Under the pieces are notes generated by a model. The model made no database searches. It was not told the origin of the DNA and saw only the letters and a program-made list of their open reading frames with translations. A DNA stretch of 49,922 nt from Acidobacteriota bacterium (lineage in GTDB: Bacteria > Acidobacteriota > Thermoanaerobaculia > Gp7-AA8), in the NCBI GenBank assembly GCA_016184115.1, contig JACPDH010000034.1, forward strand, positions 1 through 49,922. Direction: 5' to 3'. The stretch's first letter is position 1, and each line of letters begins with the position of its first letter. Shown piece after piece: positions 16,779-24,949 of the stretch. Both the position numbers and the translations under genes were made by a program.

Positions 16779-16784
16779 TACACT
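16779..16784 (+). promoter_or_regulatory. -10-like TACACT 10 nt before a start codon
   Basis: TACACT ends 10 nt before ATG 16795. AGGGAG also lies in this interval, so either a leaderless transcript or read-through from upstream is possible. Confidence 0.3.
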
Positions 16785-16794
16785 AGGGAGAGAC

Positions 16795-17313
16795 ATGGCT
16801 GAGTCTGAGCAGCTGCTCGACATCGGAGAGGACGACGTTCCTCTCGAAGGCGTCGCGGAAACGGCATCGGGGTGGATCGAGCTCTTCGCGGGAAGGGTGC
16901 AATCGACGACCGAGGGGCGGCTCGATTTCACGCTGCCGAGCAGGCGCGGTGTCGCGGCGAGTGGTGCCGTGAAGTGCTTTCTCGAGTGGAGCGATGCGGG
17001 AGAGGGTCTCGGGCGCGTGCGGCTCGTCACCGGAGACAGCGTCGACGGGCCTGGGCCGCAGCAGGTCGCGCTGCTGATCGCCGGAGTCGCTGGCTCGCTC
17101 GTCTGCATCCTGTGGCCCTTTTTTCCAAGCCTCGCCCCCGCGGCAGGCGTTGGCGCCGTGCTCGCAGTCGGAGCCTGGCTGCTGACACTCCGGCGGAGTG
17201 GTGCAGGGGTGGCGGCGACTCTTCTCAGCAAGATCGTCGAGACGCAGCGAGAGCGTGCGGCTTGGGATGACGGAGAAACAGACGGCGGCGCGGACGATCG
17301 CACCGGCGAATGA
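16795..17313 (+). CDS. Hypothetical membrane protein with two helices
   Basis: 172 aa, not recognised. The acidic N-terminal part (MAESEQLLDIGEDDVPLEG) leads into a beta-rich region, then two adjacent hydrophobic helices at about residues 84-106 and 108-128 (QQVALLIAGVAGSLVCILW and AAGVGAVLAVGAWLLTL), then a basic and finally acidic cytoplasmic tail. The layout is a soluble N-terminal domain tethered by a helical hairpin. AGGGAG precedes the ATG. It lies between the small HExxH gene and tRNA-Leu with no sign of shared function. Codon use matches its neighbours, so it is probably a real gene rather than chance. Confidence 0.65.
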   Translation: MAESEQLLDIGEDDVPLEGVAETASGWIELFAGRVQSTTEGRLDFTLPSRRGVAASGAVKCFLEWSDAGEGLGRVRLVTGDSVDGPGPQQVALLIAGVAGSLVCILWPFFPSLAPAAGVGAVLAVGAWLLTLRRSGAGVAATLLSKIVETQRERAAWDDGETDGGADDRTGE

Positions 17314-17329
17314 AGCGCGGAGAACGATT

Positions 17330-17418
17330 GCCCCGGTGGCGGAATCGGCAGACGCATCGGACTTAAAATCCGTGGCTGCGAAAGCGGCGTGTGGGTTCGA
17401 CTCCCACCCGGGGCACCA
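17330..17418 (+). tRNA. tRNA-Leu (anticodon UAA)
   Basis: A complete class II tRNA of 89 nt including an encoded CCA. The acceptor stem GCCCCGG pairs with CCGGGGC before discriminator A17415. The anticodon loop is CTTAAAA, giving UAA. A long variable arm (GGCTGCGAAAGCGGC) and the T-loop GTTCGACTC are present. It reads UUA, a rare codon in this GC-rich genome, and UUG by wobble. Confidence 0.97.
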
Positions 17419-17441
17419 GTAAACGAAATCGAGATTCAGGG

Positions 17442-17520
17442 GAATTGAGAATTGAGCGAAGGAGGTTGAGCGGGCTGTTTGCCGTTCCTGCTCGCTCGAT
17501 TCATCGCTCTCGATTCTCCG
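17442..17520. repeat. Imperfect hairpin, possible degenerate member of the 3'-end hairpin family
   Basis: Arms 17442-17474 and 17490-17520 pair imperfectly (GAGAATTGAG and GAGCG blocks against CGCTCTCGATTCTC and CGCTC). The arms are made of GAAT/TTGAG steps like those of the better hairpins at 18841, 22921 and 25308. It begins 23 nt after tRNA-Leu. Membership is tentative. Confidence 0.35.
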
Positions 17521-17521
17521 A

Positions 17522-17548
17522 TTGCCTTCCACGGCAAGCTCCTATAAT
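17522..17548 (+). promoter_or_regulatory. Candidate promoter of the acyl-CoA dehydrogenase gene
   Basis: A perfect TATAAT (17543-17548) lies 30 nt before ATG 17579. TTGCCT (17522-17527) is 15 nt upstream, a short spacer. GGAGG lies between the promoter and the ATG. Confidence 0.5.
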
Positions 17549-17578
17549 CCGCACCCAGTTCAAATGGAGGTTCGTTTC

Positions 17579-18757
17579 ATGGCAGACAAAGTCGAATTCG
17601 TTCCGGGTGCGCCTCTTTCGGTGCTCTCCGAGGACGAAACGATGTTTCAGGAGAGCGTTCGCGAATTCGCGATCGAGAAGATCCGCCCACTGGTCCACGA
17701 CATGGATCGCGAGGCGAAGATGTCGAAGGATCTCATCGATTCGTTCTTCGAGCTCGGAGTCATGGCGGTCGAGATCCCGGAGGCCTACGGTGGCGCGGGA
17801 TCGACCTTTTTCAACGCGGTCGTCGTCGTAGAGGAGCTTTCGCACGTTGATGCGTCGTGCGGCGTCATCGTGGACGTCCACAACACGCTCGTGAACAACG
17901 CGCTCATCCGCTGGGGAAACGAGGCGCAGAAGACGAAGTACCTCTCGATGCTCGCGAAAGACACGGTTGGCGCGTACGCGCTCTCCGAGGCTGGGTCGGG
18001 CTCAGACGCGTTTGCGCTTGCGTGCCGGGCTGAGGACAAGGGCGACCATTACCTGCTCAACGGGCAGAAGCTCTGGATCACGAGCGCTGGCGAGGCAGGG
18101 ATTTTCATCGTGTTCGCCAACATCAATCCCGACGCCGGGTACAAAGGAATCACGGCGTTCATCGTCGAGCGTGATTTCCCCGGCTTCCGCGTTGGCAAGC
18201 GGGAAGACAAGTGCGGTATCCGCGCGTCGTCGACGTGCGAGCTGATTCTCGAGGACTGCCGCGTGCCGAAGGAGAACGTGCTCGGCGAAGTCGGCCGCGG
18301 CTACAAGATCGCGATCGAGACGCTGAATGAAGGGCGCATTGGAATCGGCGCACAGATGATCGGCGTCGCACGCGGGGCGCTCGAACATGCCATCGCCTAT
18401 GCAAAGGAGCGGCGGCAGTTCGGCAAGACGATTGCCGATTTCCAGGGGATCCAGTTTCAGATCGCCCAGGCGGCGACCGATCTCGAGGCGGCGCGCTTGC
18501 TCGTATACAACGCGGCGCGGATGAAGGATGCGCATCTACCCTTCGTCAAAGAAGCGGCGATGGCGAAGCTCTTCTCGTCGCAAGTGTGCGAGAGAGTGAC
18601 GTCGCTCTGCGTCGAGATCTTCGGCGGCAACGGCTACACGAAGGAGTACCCGGTCGAGAAGTTCTGGCGCGACTCGAAGGTCGGAAAGATCTACGAGGGA
18701 ACGTCGAACATGCAGCTGTCGACGATCGCGAAGATCATCCTGACCGAGCGACTCTGA
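17579..18757 (+). CDS. Acyl-CoA dehydrogenase (short/branched-chain type)
   Basis: 392 aa, the standard length. It oxidises an acyl-CoA to the trans-2-enoyl-CoA with FAD and passes electrons to ETF. The FAD/substrate loop YALSEAGSGSDAFAL and the strand LNGQKLWITSAGEAG lie in the middle domain. The C-terminal helical domain has ERRQFGKTIADFQGIQFQIA and the catalytic base in KIYEGTSNMQ (E373), as in short-chain and short/branched-chain enzymes. EIFGGNGYTKEYPVEKFWRD is the conserved FAD-contact segment. The ATG at 17579 follows TGGAGG with 8 nt spacing. The gene stands alone with its own promoter and a strong terminator; no ETF or thiolase gene is nearby. Substrate chain length cannot be fixed from sequence. 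Confidence 0.95.
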   Translation: MADKVEFVPGAPLSVLSEDETMFQESVREFAIEKIRPLVHDMDREAKMSKDLIDSFFELGVMAVEIPEAYGGAGSTFFNAVVVVEELSHVDASCGVIVDVHNTLVNNALIRWGNEAQKTKYLSMLAKDTVGAYALSEAGSGSDAFALACRAEDKGDHYLLNGQKLWITSAGEAGIFIVFANINPDAGYKGITAFIVERDFPGFRVGKREDKCGIRASSTCELILEDCRVPKENVLGEVGRGYKIAIETLNEGRIGIGAQMIGVARGALEHAIAYAKERRQFGKTIADFQGIQFQIAQAATDLEAARLLVYNAARMKDAHLPFVKEAAMAKLFSSQVCERVTSLCVEIFGGNGYTKEYPVEKFWRDSKVGKIYEGTSNMQLSTIAKIILTERL

Positions 18758-18778
18758 ACGATTGGATCGCGGGAGATG

Positions 18779-18807
18779 AAACGGGCGGCCGTGAGGCCGC
18801 CCGTTTT
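18779..18807 (+). terminator. Rho-independent terminator of the acyl-CoA dehydrogenase gene
   Basis: AAACGGGCGGCC-GTGA-GGCCGCCCGTTT is a perfect 12-bp stem ending in TTTTC, 21 nt after the stop. The core ACGGGCGGCC stem is the same one used beside rpoD at 23086. Confidence 0.88.
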
Positions 18808-18840
18808 CAGTCTGTGCGTTGTTAGACGTGCGGAGGGATC

Positions 18841-18930
18841 GAAGTGGGAAGTTAGAACGGTGAATCTTGAATCCAGAAAAGTAGCGGTCCGTTTCTGGAT
18901 TCAAGATTCACCGTTCTAGCTTCTCACTTC
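18841..18930. repeat. Long hairpin, 3'-end family, copy 1
   Basis: Left arm 18841-18879 and right arm 18892-18930 are inverted copies matching at 37 of 39 positions around a 12-nt loop. The inner end of the arm reads TTGAATCCAGAAA. The outer GAAGTTAGAACG block and the inner CCAGAAA block recur in copies 2 and 3. It lies 83 nt after the acyl-CoA dehydrogenase stop, beyond its terminator. Confidence 0.85.
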
Positions 18931-18973
18931 AGCCTTTCTCGGTGAGAGAACGTAGTAGCGGGCCATAAACGAT

Positions 18974-18999
18974 GAAGGGCGCCGACGTCGGCGCCCTTC
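18974..18999. terminator. Perfect 13-bp palindrome, possible terminator
   Basis: GAAGGGCGCCGAC-GTCGGCGCCCTTC has no loop beyond the stem turn and no long T-run on either side (ATCGTTT on the minus side). It could end a minus-strand transcript or simply be structured DNA. Confidence 0.4.
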
Positions 19000-19400
19000 C
19001 GGGTATGGGGTAGGGGACTACGAGACGCACCCCCCGGTGAAACTCAACGACCTGTGCGAACTGTCCATAGAACTGTGTACCTCCTCCCCGTCGAATTTCC
19101 GGCGGACCCACGGCTAGCAGCACGCGCCCAGGATGCGCGCTCCACCCAGCAACACCGCAGACCGGATCGGCCGCCCCTTCTCACCCCGGGTGGGAGGGAG
19201 GGGCGGGAACCCTGCTTTCCTTGTCAAAGACCGACGGCATGCAGTCGCTGCGTTCGCGCGTTCCTGCAATGTCGTATGTATGCGCTCCGCTTGCCTCGAT
19301 TGTGATTGGGAAATCTTTTATGGGTTGGATAGATGATACGATTTCATCACGAATATCGCAACATTTTTTTCGCCCGCCGGCGCCGATGGGCGCGAGGCGC
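19000..19400. other. Gene-poor intergenic stretch with hairpins
   Basis: No convincing protein gene lies between the hairpin at 18930 and the cupredoxin at 19431. The stretch holds a G/C-rich stem-loop at 19172-19205 (CGCCCCTTCTCACCC against GGTGGGAGGGAGGGGCG), an AT-rich patch at 19300-19370, and, on the minus strand, a 16-codon open frame (19068-19018) with GGAGGAGG 11 nt upstream and the palindrome at 18974-18999 beyond its stop. I did not find SRP, RNase P, tmRNA or 6S RNA signatures. Confidence 0.5.
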
Positions 19401-19402
19401 TG

Positions 19403-19411
19403 TGCTAGAAT
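19403..19411 (+). promoter_or_regulatory. Extended -10 (TGC-TAGAAT) of the cupredoxin/kinase operon
   Basis: TGC TAGAAT ends 19 nt before ATG 19431, leaving a short leader with GGAG. The TGN extension could replace the missing -35. Confidence 0.55.
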
Positions 19412-19430
19412 CCGCCGCACGGAGCCCCTC

Positions 19431-20099
19431 ATGCGTAAGTTCTTCGTTCTGACCACTTTGCTGGTTATGTCGACGGCATCTGCACTCGCCGTCGATGTCT
19501 CGGGATCGGTCTCCTTTCTCACGAAGCGTGGGCAGAAGCCGCGTATCGACGACTCGGTAATCTGGCTCGAGCCGGTCAAGGTCGCGGGCCTGCCGAAGGT
19601 CGTGGCTGGATCCTACGCGGTCGCGTCACGATCGAAGACGCTCCTGCCGCACATCGTGGTGGTGCCGATCGGCTCGACCGTCTCGTTTCCGAATGAGGAC
19701 ACGATCACCCACAACCTCTTCTCCGTTTCGAAGCCTAACGACTTCGATCTCGGCTTTTACAAGCGCGGCACGTCGATGACGAAGAAGTTCGATCACGCGG
19801 GCGTCGTCAACGTGTATTGCAACGTGCATCCCGACATGTCGGCCGTCGTCCACGTGATGTCGACGCCTTACTTCACGAAGGCGAACCCGCAAGGGGCGTG
19901 GTCGATCGAGGGTGTCGTACCGGGAAGCTATCGGCTCAACGCCTGGAACGAGATCGGAGGCTCGGTGATCGCCGACGTCGAAGTGTCGAAATCGGGCGTC
20001 GTCGGTCAGCTCAAGCTGACGATCGACACGCGCCAGCACAGGAAGACGCGCCACCTCAACAAGGAAGGCAAGCCGTACCCGCGGACAGGGGAGTACTGA
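19431..20099 (+). CDS. Exported cupredoxin-domain (plastocyanin-like) protein
   Basis: 222 aa. Signal peptide residues 1-20 (ends ASALAVDV). A cupredoxin beta-sandwich (about 85-145) has the type 1 copper ligands: a histidine in DTITHNLFSV, then YCNVHPDM, giving C-x2-H-x4-M. This set is typical of methylamine-utilisation/plastocyanin-like proteins that carry one electron or sense copper. A second beta domain follows (about 160-205, GAWSIEGVVPGSYRLNAWNE, a carboxypeptidase-regulatory-like fold). The C-terminal tail is basic. The receptor kinase starts only 3 nt after the stop, so both are made from one mRNA. The pairing suggests the cupredoxin or its ligand is what the kinase's outer domain monitors; that is inference. 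Confidence 0.87.
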   Translation: MRKFFVLTTLLVMSTASALAVDVSGSVSFLTKRGQKPRIDDSVIWLEPVKVAGLPKVVAGSYAVASRSKTLLPHIVVVPIGSTVSFPNEDTITHNLFSVSKPNDFDLGFYKRGTSMTKKFDHAGVVNVYCNVHPDMSAVVHVMSTPYFTKANPQGAWSIEGVVPGSYRLNAWNEIGGSVIADVEVSKSGVVGQLKLTIDTRQHRKTRHLNKEGKPYPRTGEY

Positions 20100-20102
20100 T
20101 CG

Positions 20103-22907
20103 ATGGCTGGCGCGGAGACTAAGCATCCGGAAACCAAACGACGCAAGAGCTCGGGGAAGGCAAAGTTCCCTCTCGTGCTGCGCTTCTTCCTCGCGACGGG
20201 TCTCGTCATCGCCCTCGTCGTCGCGATCGCCGTGGGCCTGACGATTCGCCGCTCGCATCGAGTCGCGAGGGCAGCGGTCGACAAGGCGATCGCGAACGCG
20301 GGCGCGCTTTACAAAGACGTCGAAGCCGACCGTCTCAAGCTGCTCAGTCTGGGAGCACTCACAGTTGCGCGAAATCCCAACTTCGCGTCTTACATCCAGA
20401 ACGCCGTCGCCGCCGAGCAGTTGGAGGAACCGGTTTCCGAGCCGGCTCCGGATTCGGCCGTGACTTCCGCCGCGGCGGCAGAGGCAGGGGCGGAGGAGCA
20501 ACCCCCGCCTGCGGACACCGATGTAACGTCGATTCTCGATCAGGCCGAGCAGCGTCGCGCGGCGCTCGCGAGCGACCTCATCATCGTGACGAACGACGAA
20601 GGCTACGTGCTCGCGCGGACCGATGTCGGCGCGACGTCGGCAGGGCAGGAGAAGGAAGATCTCTTCGAGTCGATGCCCCTTTTGAAGCAAGCGATCGACT
20701 CGGGTGAAGGGGAGCCCGTCGCGGGCGTGATCGAGACACGCGGAAAGCTCTATCACGCCGCGGTCGTGCCGATCGATGTCGGCGCTGCGCGCGTGATCCA
20801 GGGCTGGTTGATCAACGCGAAGGCGATCGACGAGAAATTCGCGAACAACGTCGCCGGCACGACGCAAACCGGCGTCGCGTTCCTTCCAGCGTCGAAGGAT
20901 GCCGCGGGCACTGCTCCGCGATCGACCAACGCTCCCGCCACCGCAACACTCGGGTCGATGGGCGAGATCTCGACAGTTGTCGCGTCGGGGAAAATGAGCC
21001 CTCCTCACTCCGTACGGATCGATGCAAGTGACTACATCCTCACGGCCGAGCCGCTTCTCGCCGGCCCGAAAGCGCTGGGAGCTGCCGTCTTCGTTCGATC
21101 GCTCGACGCCGAGCTCGCTCCGTTCCGCGAGATCGAGCGCACGCTGCTCTACACGGGTGCGGGCGCGCTTGTCGCGGCGTTTCTCCTCTCGTTCCTCATC
21201 GCGCGTCGCATCACGCGCCCGATCGAAGAGCTCGCCGCGATCGCCGAGCGTGTCACCGACGGCGACCTCTCGGCGCAGCCGAAGGTCGGTGGACGTGACG
21301 AAGTCGGCGTCCTGGCGGGCACGTTCGGCGAGCTGATCGCGGCGCTGCGCGACAAGCATGAGCTCGAGGAGCTGTATGAACAAATGGCGGCGCGCAGCGA
21401 CGTCGAGACGATGCCGGCGCGCCGGAAGCTTCCCGAGACGTCACTTCGGGAGGGAGTCGTCCTCGTCACTGACCTTCGCGGTCTTCCCGTGACGACCCAG
21501 TCTCCCGGGGCCACGGTCGAATTGCTCGACGAGCTCATGACGCTCCAGGAAGGCGAGATCACGCGACAGAATGGCGAGGTCCTCGAGCTCTATGGGCATC
21601 AGATGATCGCGCACTTCCCTGGCGATCGCGGCGCGGTCCGCGCACTCCGTGCGTCGCGAGCAATCAGCGAGCTGCTCGCCGACAGGAGTGACGCGAGTCC
21701 GATCGGATTCGCCGGAGGCATGGCCACCGGCTCGTTCGTCGCGGGCGCGATCCGCTTAGGCGACGACGACACGCTCGCGATCTCGGGAGAGACTCCCGTG
21801 CTTGCCACGCAGCTATCGCTCGAAGCGACGACGGGCTCGGTCCTTGCTTCCGCGGACGCGGCGGAGAAGGCTGGGAAGGAGTTCACGAGCGGCGCCACGG
21901 TCGAGCATCTGCAGCTCCGTCGCACGCACACGCCGGTTCCCGTCCTGCAGCTTCCTCTCGGTGCGATGTCGACCGGGATGATGCAGGCACTCGCAAGCGG
22001 GACGACAGAATCGACGATGCGTATGGATGCGCTCACGGCCGCACAGCGCGCGGTTGGTGTGCCGCGCGACCTCGAGGCGGGCCAGACGTTTGCCTCGCGC
22101 TACAAGATCGAAGGGCTCCTCGGCCGAGGTGGTATGGGCGTCGTGTATCGCGCGACCGACACACAGCTCGACGAAGTTGTCGCGATCAAGACCCTCCCCG
22201 CGAGCGCGATGAACACGTCGTCCGAGGATGTCGAGCGCTTCAAGCGGGAGATTCGCCTGGCACGCAAGATCACGCACCGCAACGTACTTCGAACGTTCGA
22301 TTACGGCGAAGCCGAGGGCTTCTATTTCATCAGCATGGAGTTTGTGAAGGGGTACGCACTCGCCGACATGCTCGAGGAGACCGGGCACCTCGCACCTCGC
22401 GTGGCCCTAGGTGTCGCGCGGCAGATCTGCCGCGGGCTCGAGGCGGCGCACGAGCAGGGGATCATACATCGCGACATCAAGCCGCAGAACGTTCTGATCG
22501 ATCACAAGGGCGAGGTGAAGCTGATGGACTTCGGCATCGCGCGGGCGCAGGAAGCCGATGCGATGACCCAGCAGGGGATGATCGTCGGCACACCTCACTA
22601 CATGAGCCCCGAACAGGTGCAGGGAAAGCCGCTCGATCCGCGCAGCGACGTCTACGCGATGGGCGTGCTGATCTACGAGATGCTCTGCGGCGTTAGGCCG
22701 TTCAACGCCTCGTCGCTGACCGGAGTGCTGACCGCGCACATCACCGAAACGCCGAAGGCGCCGATCACCATCCGTCCAGAGATCGGAGCGGAGTTGAACG
22801 GTGTGGTGCTCCGCTGCCTCGCGAAGGCTCCCGAGAAACGCTTTGCGAGCGCGGGAGGGCTCCTCGAGGCTCTCGACGGCCTCGCGGCGCCGCTGGCTGC
22901 CGCCTAA
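20103..22907 (+). CDS. Receptor Ser/Thr kinase: outer sensor, HAMP, degenerate cyclase-like domain, kinase
   Basis: 934 aa. Order: a basic cytoplasmic start; TM1 (about 23-48); a roughly 300-residue extracytoplasmic sensor that looks Cache-like (IIVTNDEGYVLARTDVG, Ala/Pro-rich insert); TM2 (about 349-371); HAMP (RRITRPIEELAAIAERVTDG); a class III cyclase-like domain (about 450-600); and a C-terminal Hanks kinase (about 660-925). The cyclase-like part keeps one metal aspartate (VTDLRGL) but the second metal site reads LYGHQM, where F-x-G-D is expected, and ISGETPV replaces G-D-x-V-N, so catalysis is unlikely. The kinase is intact: GRGGMGVVY, VAIKTL, HRDIKPQNVL, DFGIA, HYMSPEQ. It is co-transcribed with the cupredoxin 3 nt upstream. 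Confidence 0.9.
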   Translation: MAGAETKHPETKRRKSSGKAKFPLVLRFFLATGLVIALVVAIAVGLTIRRSHRVARAAVDKAIANAGALYKDVEADRLKLLSLGALTVARNPNFASYIQNAVAAEQLEEPVSEPAPDSAVTSAAAAEAGAEEQPPPADTDVTSILDQAEQRRAALASDLIIVTNDEGYVLARTDVGATSAGQEKEDLFESMPLLKQAIDSGEGEPVAGVIETRGKLYHAAVVPIDVGAARVIQGWLINAKAIDEKFANNVAGTTQTGVAFLPASKDAAGTAPRSTNAPATATLGSMGEISTVVASGKMSPPHSVRIDASDYILTAEPLLAGPKALGAAVFVRSLDAELAPFREIERTLLYTGAGALVAAFLLSFLIARRITRPIEELAAIAERVTDGDLSAQPKVGGRDEVGVLAGTFGELIAALRDKHELEELYEQMAARSDVETMPARRKLPETSLREGVVLVTDLRGLPVTTQSPGATVELLDELMTLQEGEITRQNGEVLELYGHQMIAHFPGDRGAVRALRASRAISELLADRSDASPIGFAGGMATGSFVAGAIRLGDDDTLAISGETPVLATQLSLEATTGSVLASADAAEKAGKEFTSGATVEHLQLRRTHTPVPVLQLPLGAMSTGMMQALASGTTESTMRMDALTAAQRAVGVPRDLEAGQTFASRYKIEGLLGRGGMGVVYRATDTQLDEVVAIKTLPASAMNTSSEDVERFKREIRLARKITHRNVLRTFDYGEAEGFYFISMEFVKGYALADMLEETGHLAPRVALGVARQICRGLEAAHEQGIIHRDIKPQNVLIDHKGEVKLMDFGIARAQEADAMTQQGMIVGTPHYMSPEQVQGKPLDPRSDVYAMGVLIYEMLCGVRPFNASSLTGVLTAHITETPKAPITIRPEIGAELNGVVLRCLAKAPEKRFASAGGLLEALDGLAAPLAAA

Positions 22908-22920
22908 CCTCGGAGTCAAC

Positions 22921-23021
22921 CCTGAAGTTAGAACGTAGAACGATGAATGTTGAACCCGGAACCCCCCACCCCGGACTCATTTCTGAGTTCAACGTTCATC
23001 GTTCCACGTTCTAACTTCAGG
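22921..23021. repeat. Long hairpin, 3'-end family, copy 2
   Basis: Left arm 22921-22957 and right arm 22985-23021 are inverted copies matching at 34 of 37 positions around a 27-nt loop. The arm starts CCTGAAGTTAGAACG and continues GAACGATGAA. It begins 13 nt after the receptor-kinase stop and lies between it and the convergent rpoD. Confidence 0.85.
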
Positions 23022-23085
23022 GGTTCCGCTCTCAACGTAACGCCGTCAAGATCACACCTCAGAGTCCGAAGCTCCCGGCAACGAA

Positions 23086-23109
23086 ACGGGCGGCCTCTCG
23101 GCCGCCCGT
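23086..23109 (-). terminator. Terminator of rpoD, possibly bidirectional
   Basis: ACGGGCGGCC-TCTC-GGCCGCCCGT is a perfect 10-bp stem, followed on the minus strand by TTCGTT. It begins 23 nt past the rpoD stop. The stem equals the one at 18781-18804. Confidence 0.65.
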
Positions 23110-23132
23110 CAATCAATTGAACGCGTTGCGCG

Positions 23133-24908
23133 CTAGAACGTCGCGTCGAGGAACGGACGGAGTTTCTTCGAGCGCGACGGGTGCCGCAGTTTCCGGAGCG
23201 CCTTCGACTCGATCTGGCGGATGCGCTCGCGCGTGACGTTGAACGAGCGGCCGACTTCCTCGAGCGTGTGCTCGGAACCGTCGCCCACGCCGAAGCGCAT
23301 CTTGAGCACCTGCTCCTCGCGCGGCGTGAGCGTGCGTAGAACGCGAGCCGTCTGGTCTTTGAGGTTCGCCACGATGACGTGGTCGATGGGGGAGACGGCG
23401 CTCCGGTCCTCGATGAAGTCGCCGAGATGCGAATCTTCCTCTTCGCCGATTGGCGTCTCGAGGGAGATCGGCTCCTGCGCGATCTTCATGATCTTTCGAA
23501 CCTTCGAAACCGGCATATCCATCCGGTCAGCGATCTCCTCAGCGGTCGGCTCGCGGCCGAGCTCCTGCACGAGCGCGCGCGAGGTGCGCGTCAGCTTGTT
23601 GATCGTCTCGATCATGTGGACCGGGATGCGGATCGTCCGCGCCTGGTCAGCGATCGCACGAGTAATCGCCTGCCGGATCCACCACGTCGCGTAGGTCGAG
23701 AACTTGTAGCCGCGGCGGTACTCGAATTTCTCGACCGCCTTCATGAGCCCGATGTTCCCTTCCTGGATCAGGTCGAGGAACTGTAGGCCGCGGTTCGTGT
23801 ACTTCTTCGCGATCGACACGACGAGGCGGAGGTTGGCAACGATCAACTCCTGCTTTGCGCCTTCGGCTTCGATCTCGCCCTGCGCGATCTCGCGGACGGT
23901 ACGGCGGATCTCCTCGTGGTTGCAGCTGTAGAGCGTCTCGACTTCGCCGAGCTTCTCCTGGTACTTGGTGATCCGCTTCTTGTAGAAGTCGCGGCGCGAG
24001 CGCTCTTTCTCGCGCTTGAGCACCGCTTCGTCCTTGCGGATGACCGATGCGATCTGCCCGAACTCGGAATCGAGATCGCGCAGCTTGTTGATCATTCGGT
24101 TCCGCGTAGCTGGGGTGAAGTCGACGAGGCGAAGGTTGTCGGCGAGCTCGCGGCCCCACTTCTCGAGGCTTTTTTCGACGAGCTGCTGCGCCTTCTTCGT
24201 GCCGGCCTCCGCGAGCTTCGCGTGGCCTTCCTTCATCTTCTTGTCGAGCTTGGCGATCTGCTCGAAGATCTTCATGATCTCGCCGATCTTGTTGATCGTC
24301 TTGGCGTCGTTCGGATCGACGATGTCGACCTCATCCGGCGTCGCGAGGTCGATCATTTCCTTGATGACCTTCGGATCCTTCTTCGCGGCTTCGTAGATCT
24401 TCACGATCTCGTCGAGGATGATCCGGTTCTGCGAGAGCGCCTTGAATACGCGCCGTTCTCCGTGCTCGATCCGCTTCGCGATCTCGACCTCGCCTTCGCG
24501 GTCGAGGAGTTTCACCGTGCCCATCTCGCGCAGGTACATGCGGACCGGATCGTTCGTCTTGTCGATGACGGTCGCGGTCGGCGTGACGACTTCCTGCTGC
24601 TGCTCTTCGCGCGCCTCGGGCTCTTTGTCGTCCGACTCTTCCTTGGCGACCGTGACTGGTCGCTCGGCGTCGTCGACGACTTCGATGCCGAGGTCGGCAA
24701 GACGGATGTAGATCTCGTCGAGCTCCTCGGGAACGCTCGTAAGCTCTTCAGGGAGAATCTCGTAGATCTCGTCGTAGAGGAGGAAGCCTTTGTCCTTGCC
24801 GAGGGAAACGAGCTGCTTCACCTCGGGGTGCTTCTCCTCGATGGCGAGGTCCCCGGTGTTCTCCTCGAGGATCTCAAGCTCCAGGTCAGACTGTCGTGAT
24901 CGGGCCAT
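23133..24908 (-). CDS. rpoD: RNA polymerase primary sigma factor RpoD
   Basis: 591 aa. Region 1.1 (about 25-80, [20 protein letters not shown]); an acidic linker; region 1.2 (about 118-155, [20 protein letters not shown]); a charged non-conserved insert of about 190 residues; region 2 (about 351-436) with [20 protein letters not shown], the core-binding part, and [15 protein letters not shown], which melts the -10; region 3 (about 437-528); and region 4 (about 529-591) with the [23 protein letters not shown] that reads the -35. The long insert between 1.2 and 2 is like that of proteobacterial and acidobacterial sigma70. GGAGG lies unusually far (13 nt) from ATG 24908; an in-frame ATA sits closer, but ATG is kept. 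dnaG is the next gene upstream on the same strand, a common sigma-operon arrangement. Confidence 0.98.
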   Translation of the reverse strand: MARSRQSDLELEILEENTGDLAIEEKHPEVKQLVSLGKDKGFLLYDEIYEILPEELTSVPEELDEIYIRLADLGIEVVDDAERPVTVAKEESDDKEPEAREEQQQEVVTPTATVIDKTNDPVRMYLREMGTVKLLDREGEVEIAKRIEHGERRVFKALSQNRIILDEIVKIYEAAKKDPKVIKEMIDLATPDEVDIVDPNDAKTINKIGEIMKIFEQIAKLDKKMKEGHAKLAEAGTKKAQQLVEKSLEKWGRELADNLRLVDFTPATRNRMINKLRDLDSEFGQIASVIRKDEAVLKREKERSRRDFYKKRITKYQEKLGEVETLYSCNHEEIRRTVREIAQGEIEAEGAKQELIVANLRLVVSIAKKYTNRGLQFLDLIQEGNIGLMKAVEKFEYRRGYKFSTYATWWIRQAITRAIADQARTIRIPVHMIETINKLTRTSRALVQELGREPTAEEIADRMDMPVSKVRKIMKIAQEPISLETPIGEEEDSHLGDFIEDRSAVSPIDHVIVANLKDQTARVLRTLTPREEQVLKMRFGVGDGSEHTLEEVGRSFNVTRERIRQIESKALRKLRHPSRSKKLRPFLDATF

Positions 24909-24949
24909 CGTGCTTATGGTTCCTCCGTAGATTTAGAGGCTGCACGGTT

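Noticed and set aside
18941-19400. Possible structured RNA (SRP, 6S, RNase P or tmRNA)
   Set aside because: None of the conserved sequence signatures of these RNAs was found; only generic GC-rich hairpins are present.
19626-21383. A 585-codon minus-strand frame over the cupredoxin and kinase genes
   Set aside because: Arg-rich antisense shadow spanning two real genes; no domain or start signal.
23916-24899. A 327-codon open frame opposite rpoD
   Set aside because: It mirrors the rpoD codons, is very rich in Leu/Asp/Arg and Val, and has no ribosome site. GC-rich antisense frames of this kind are expected.
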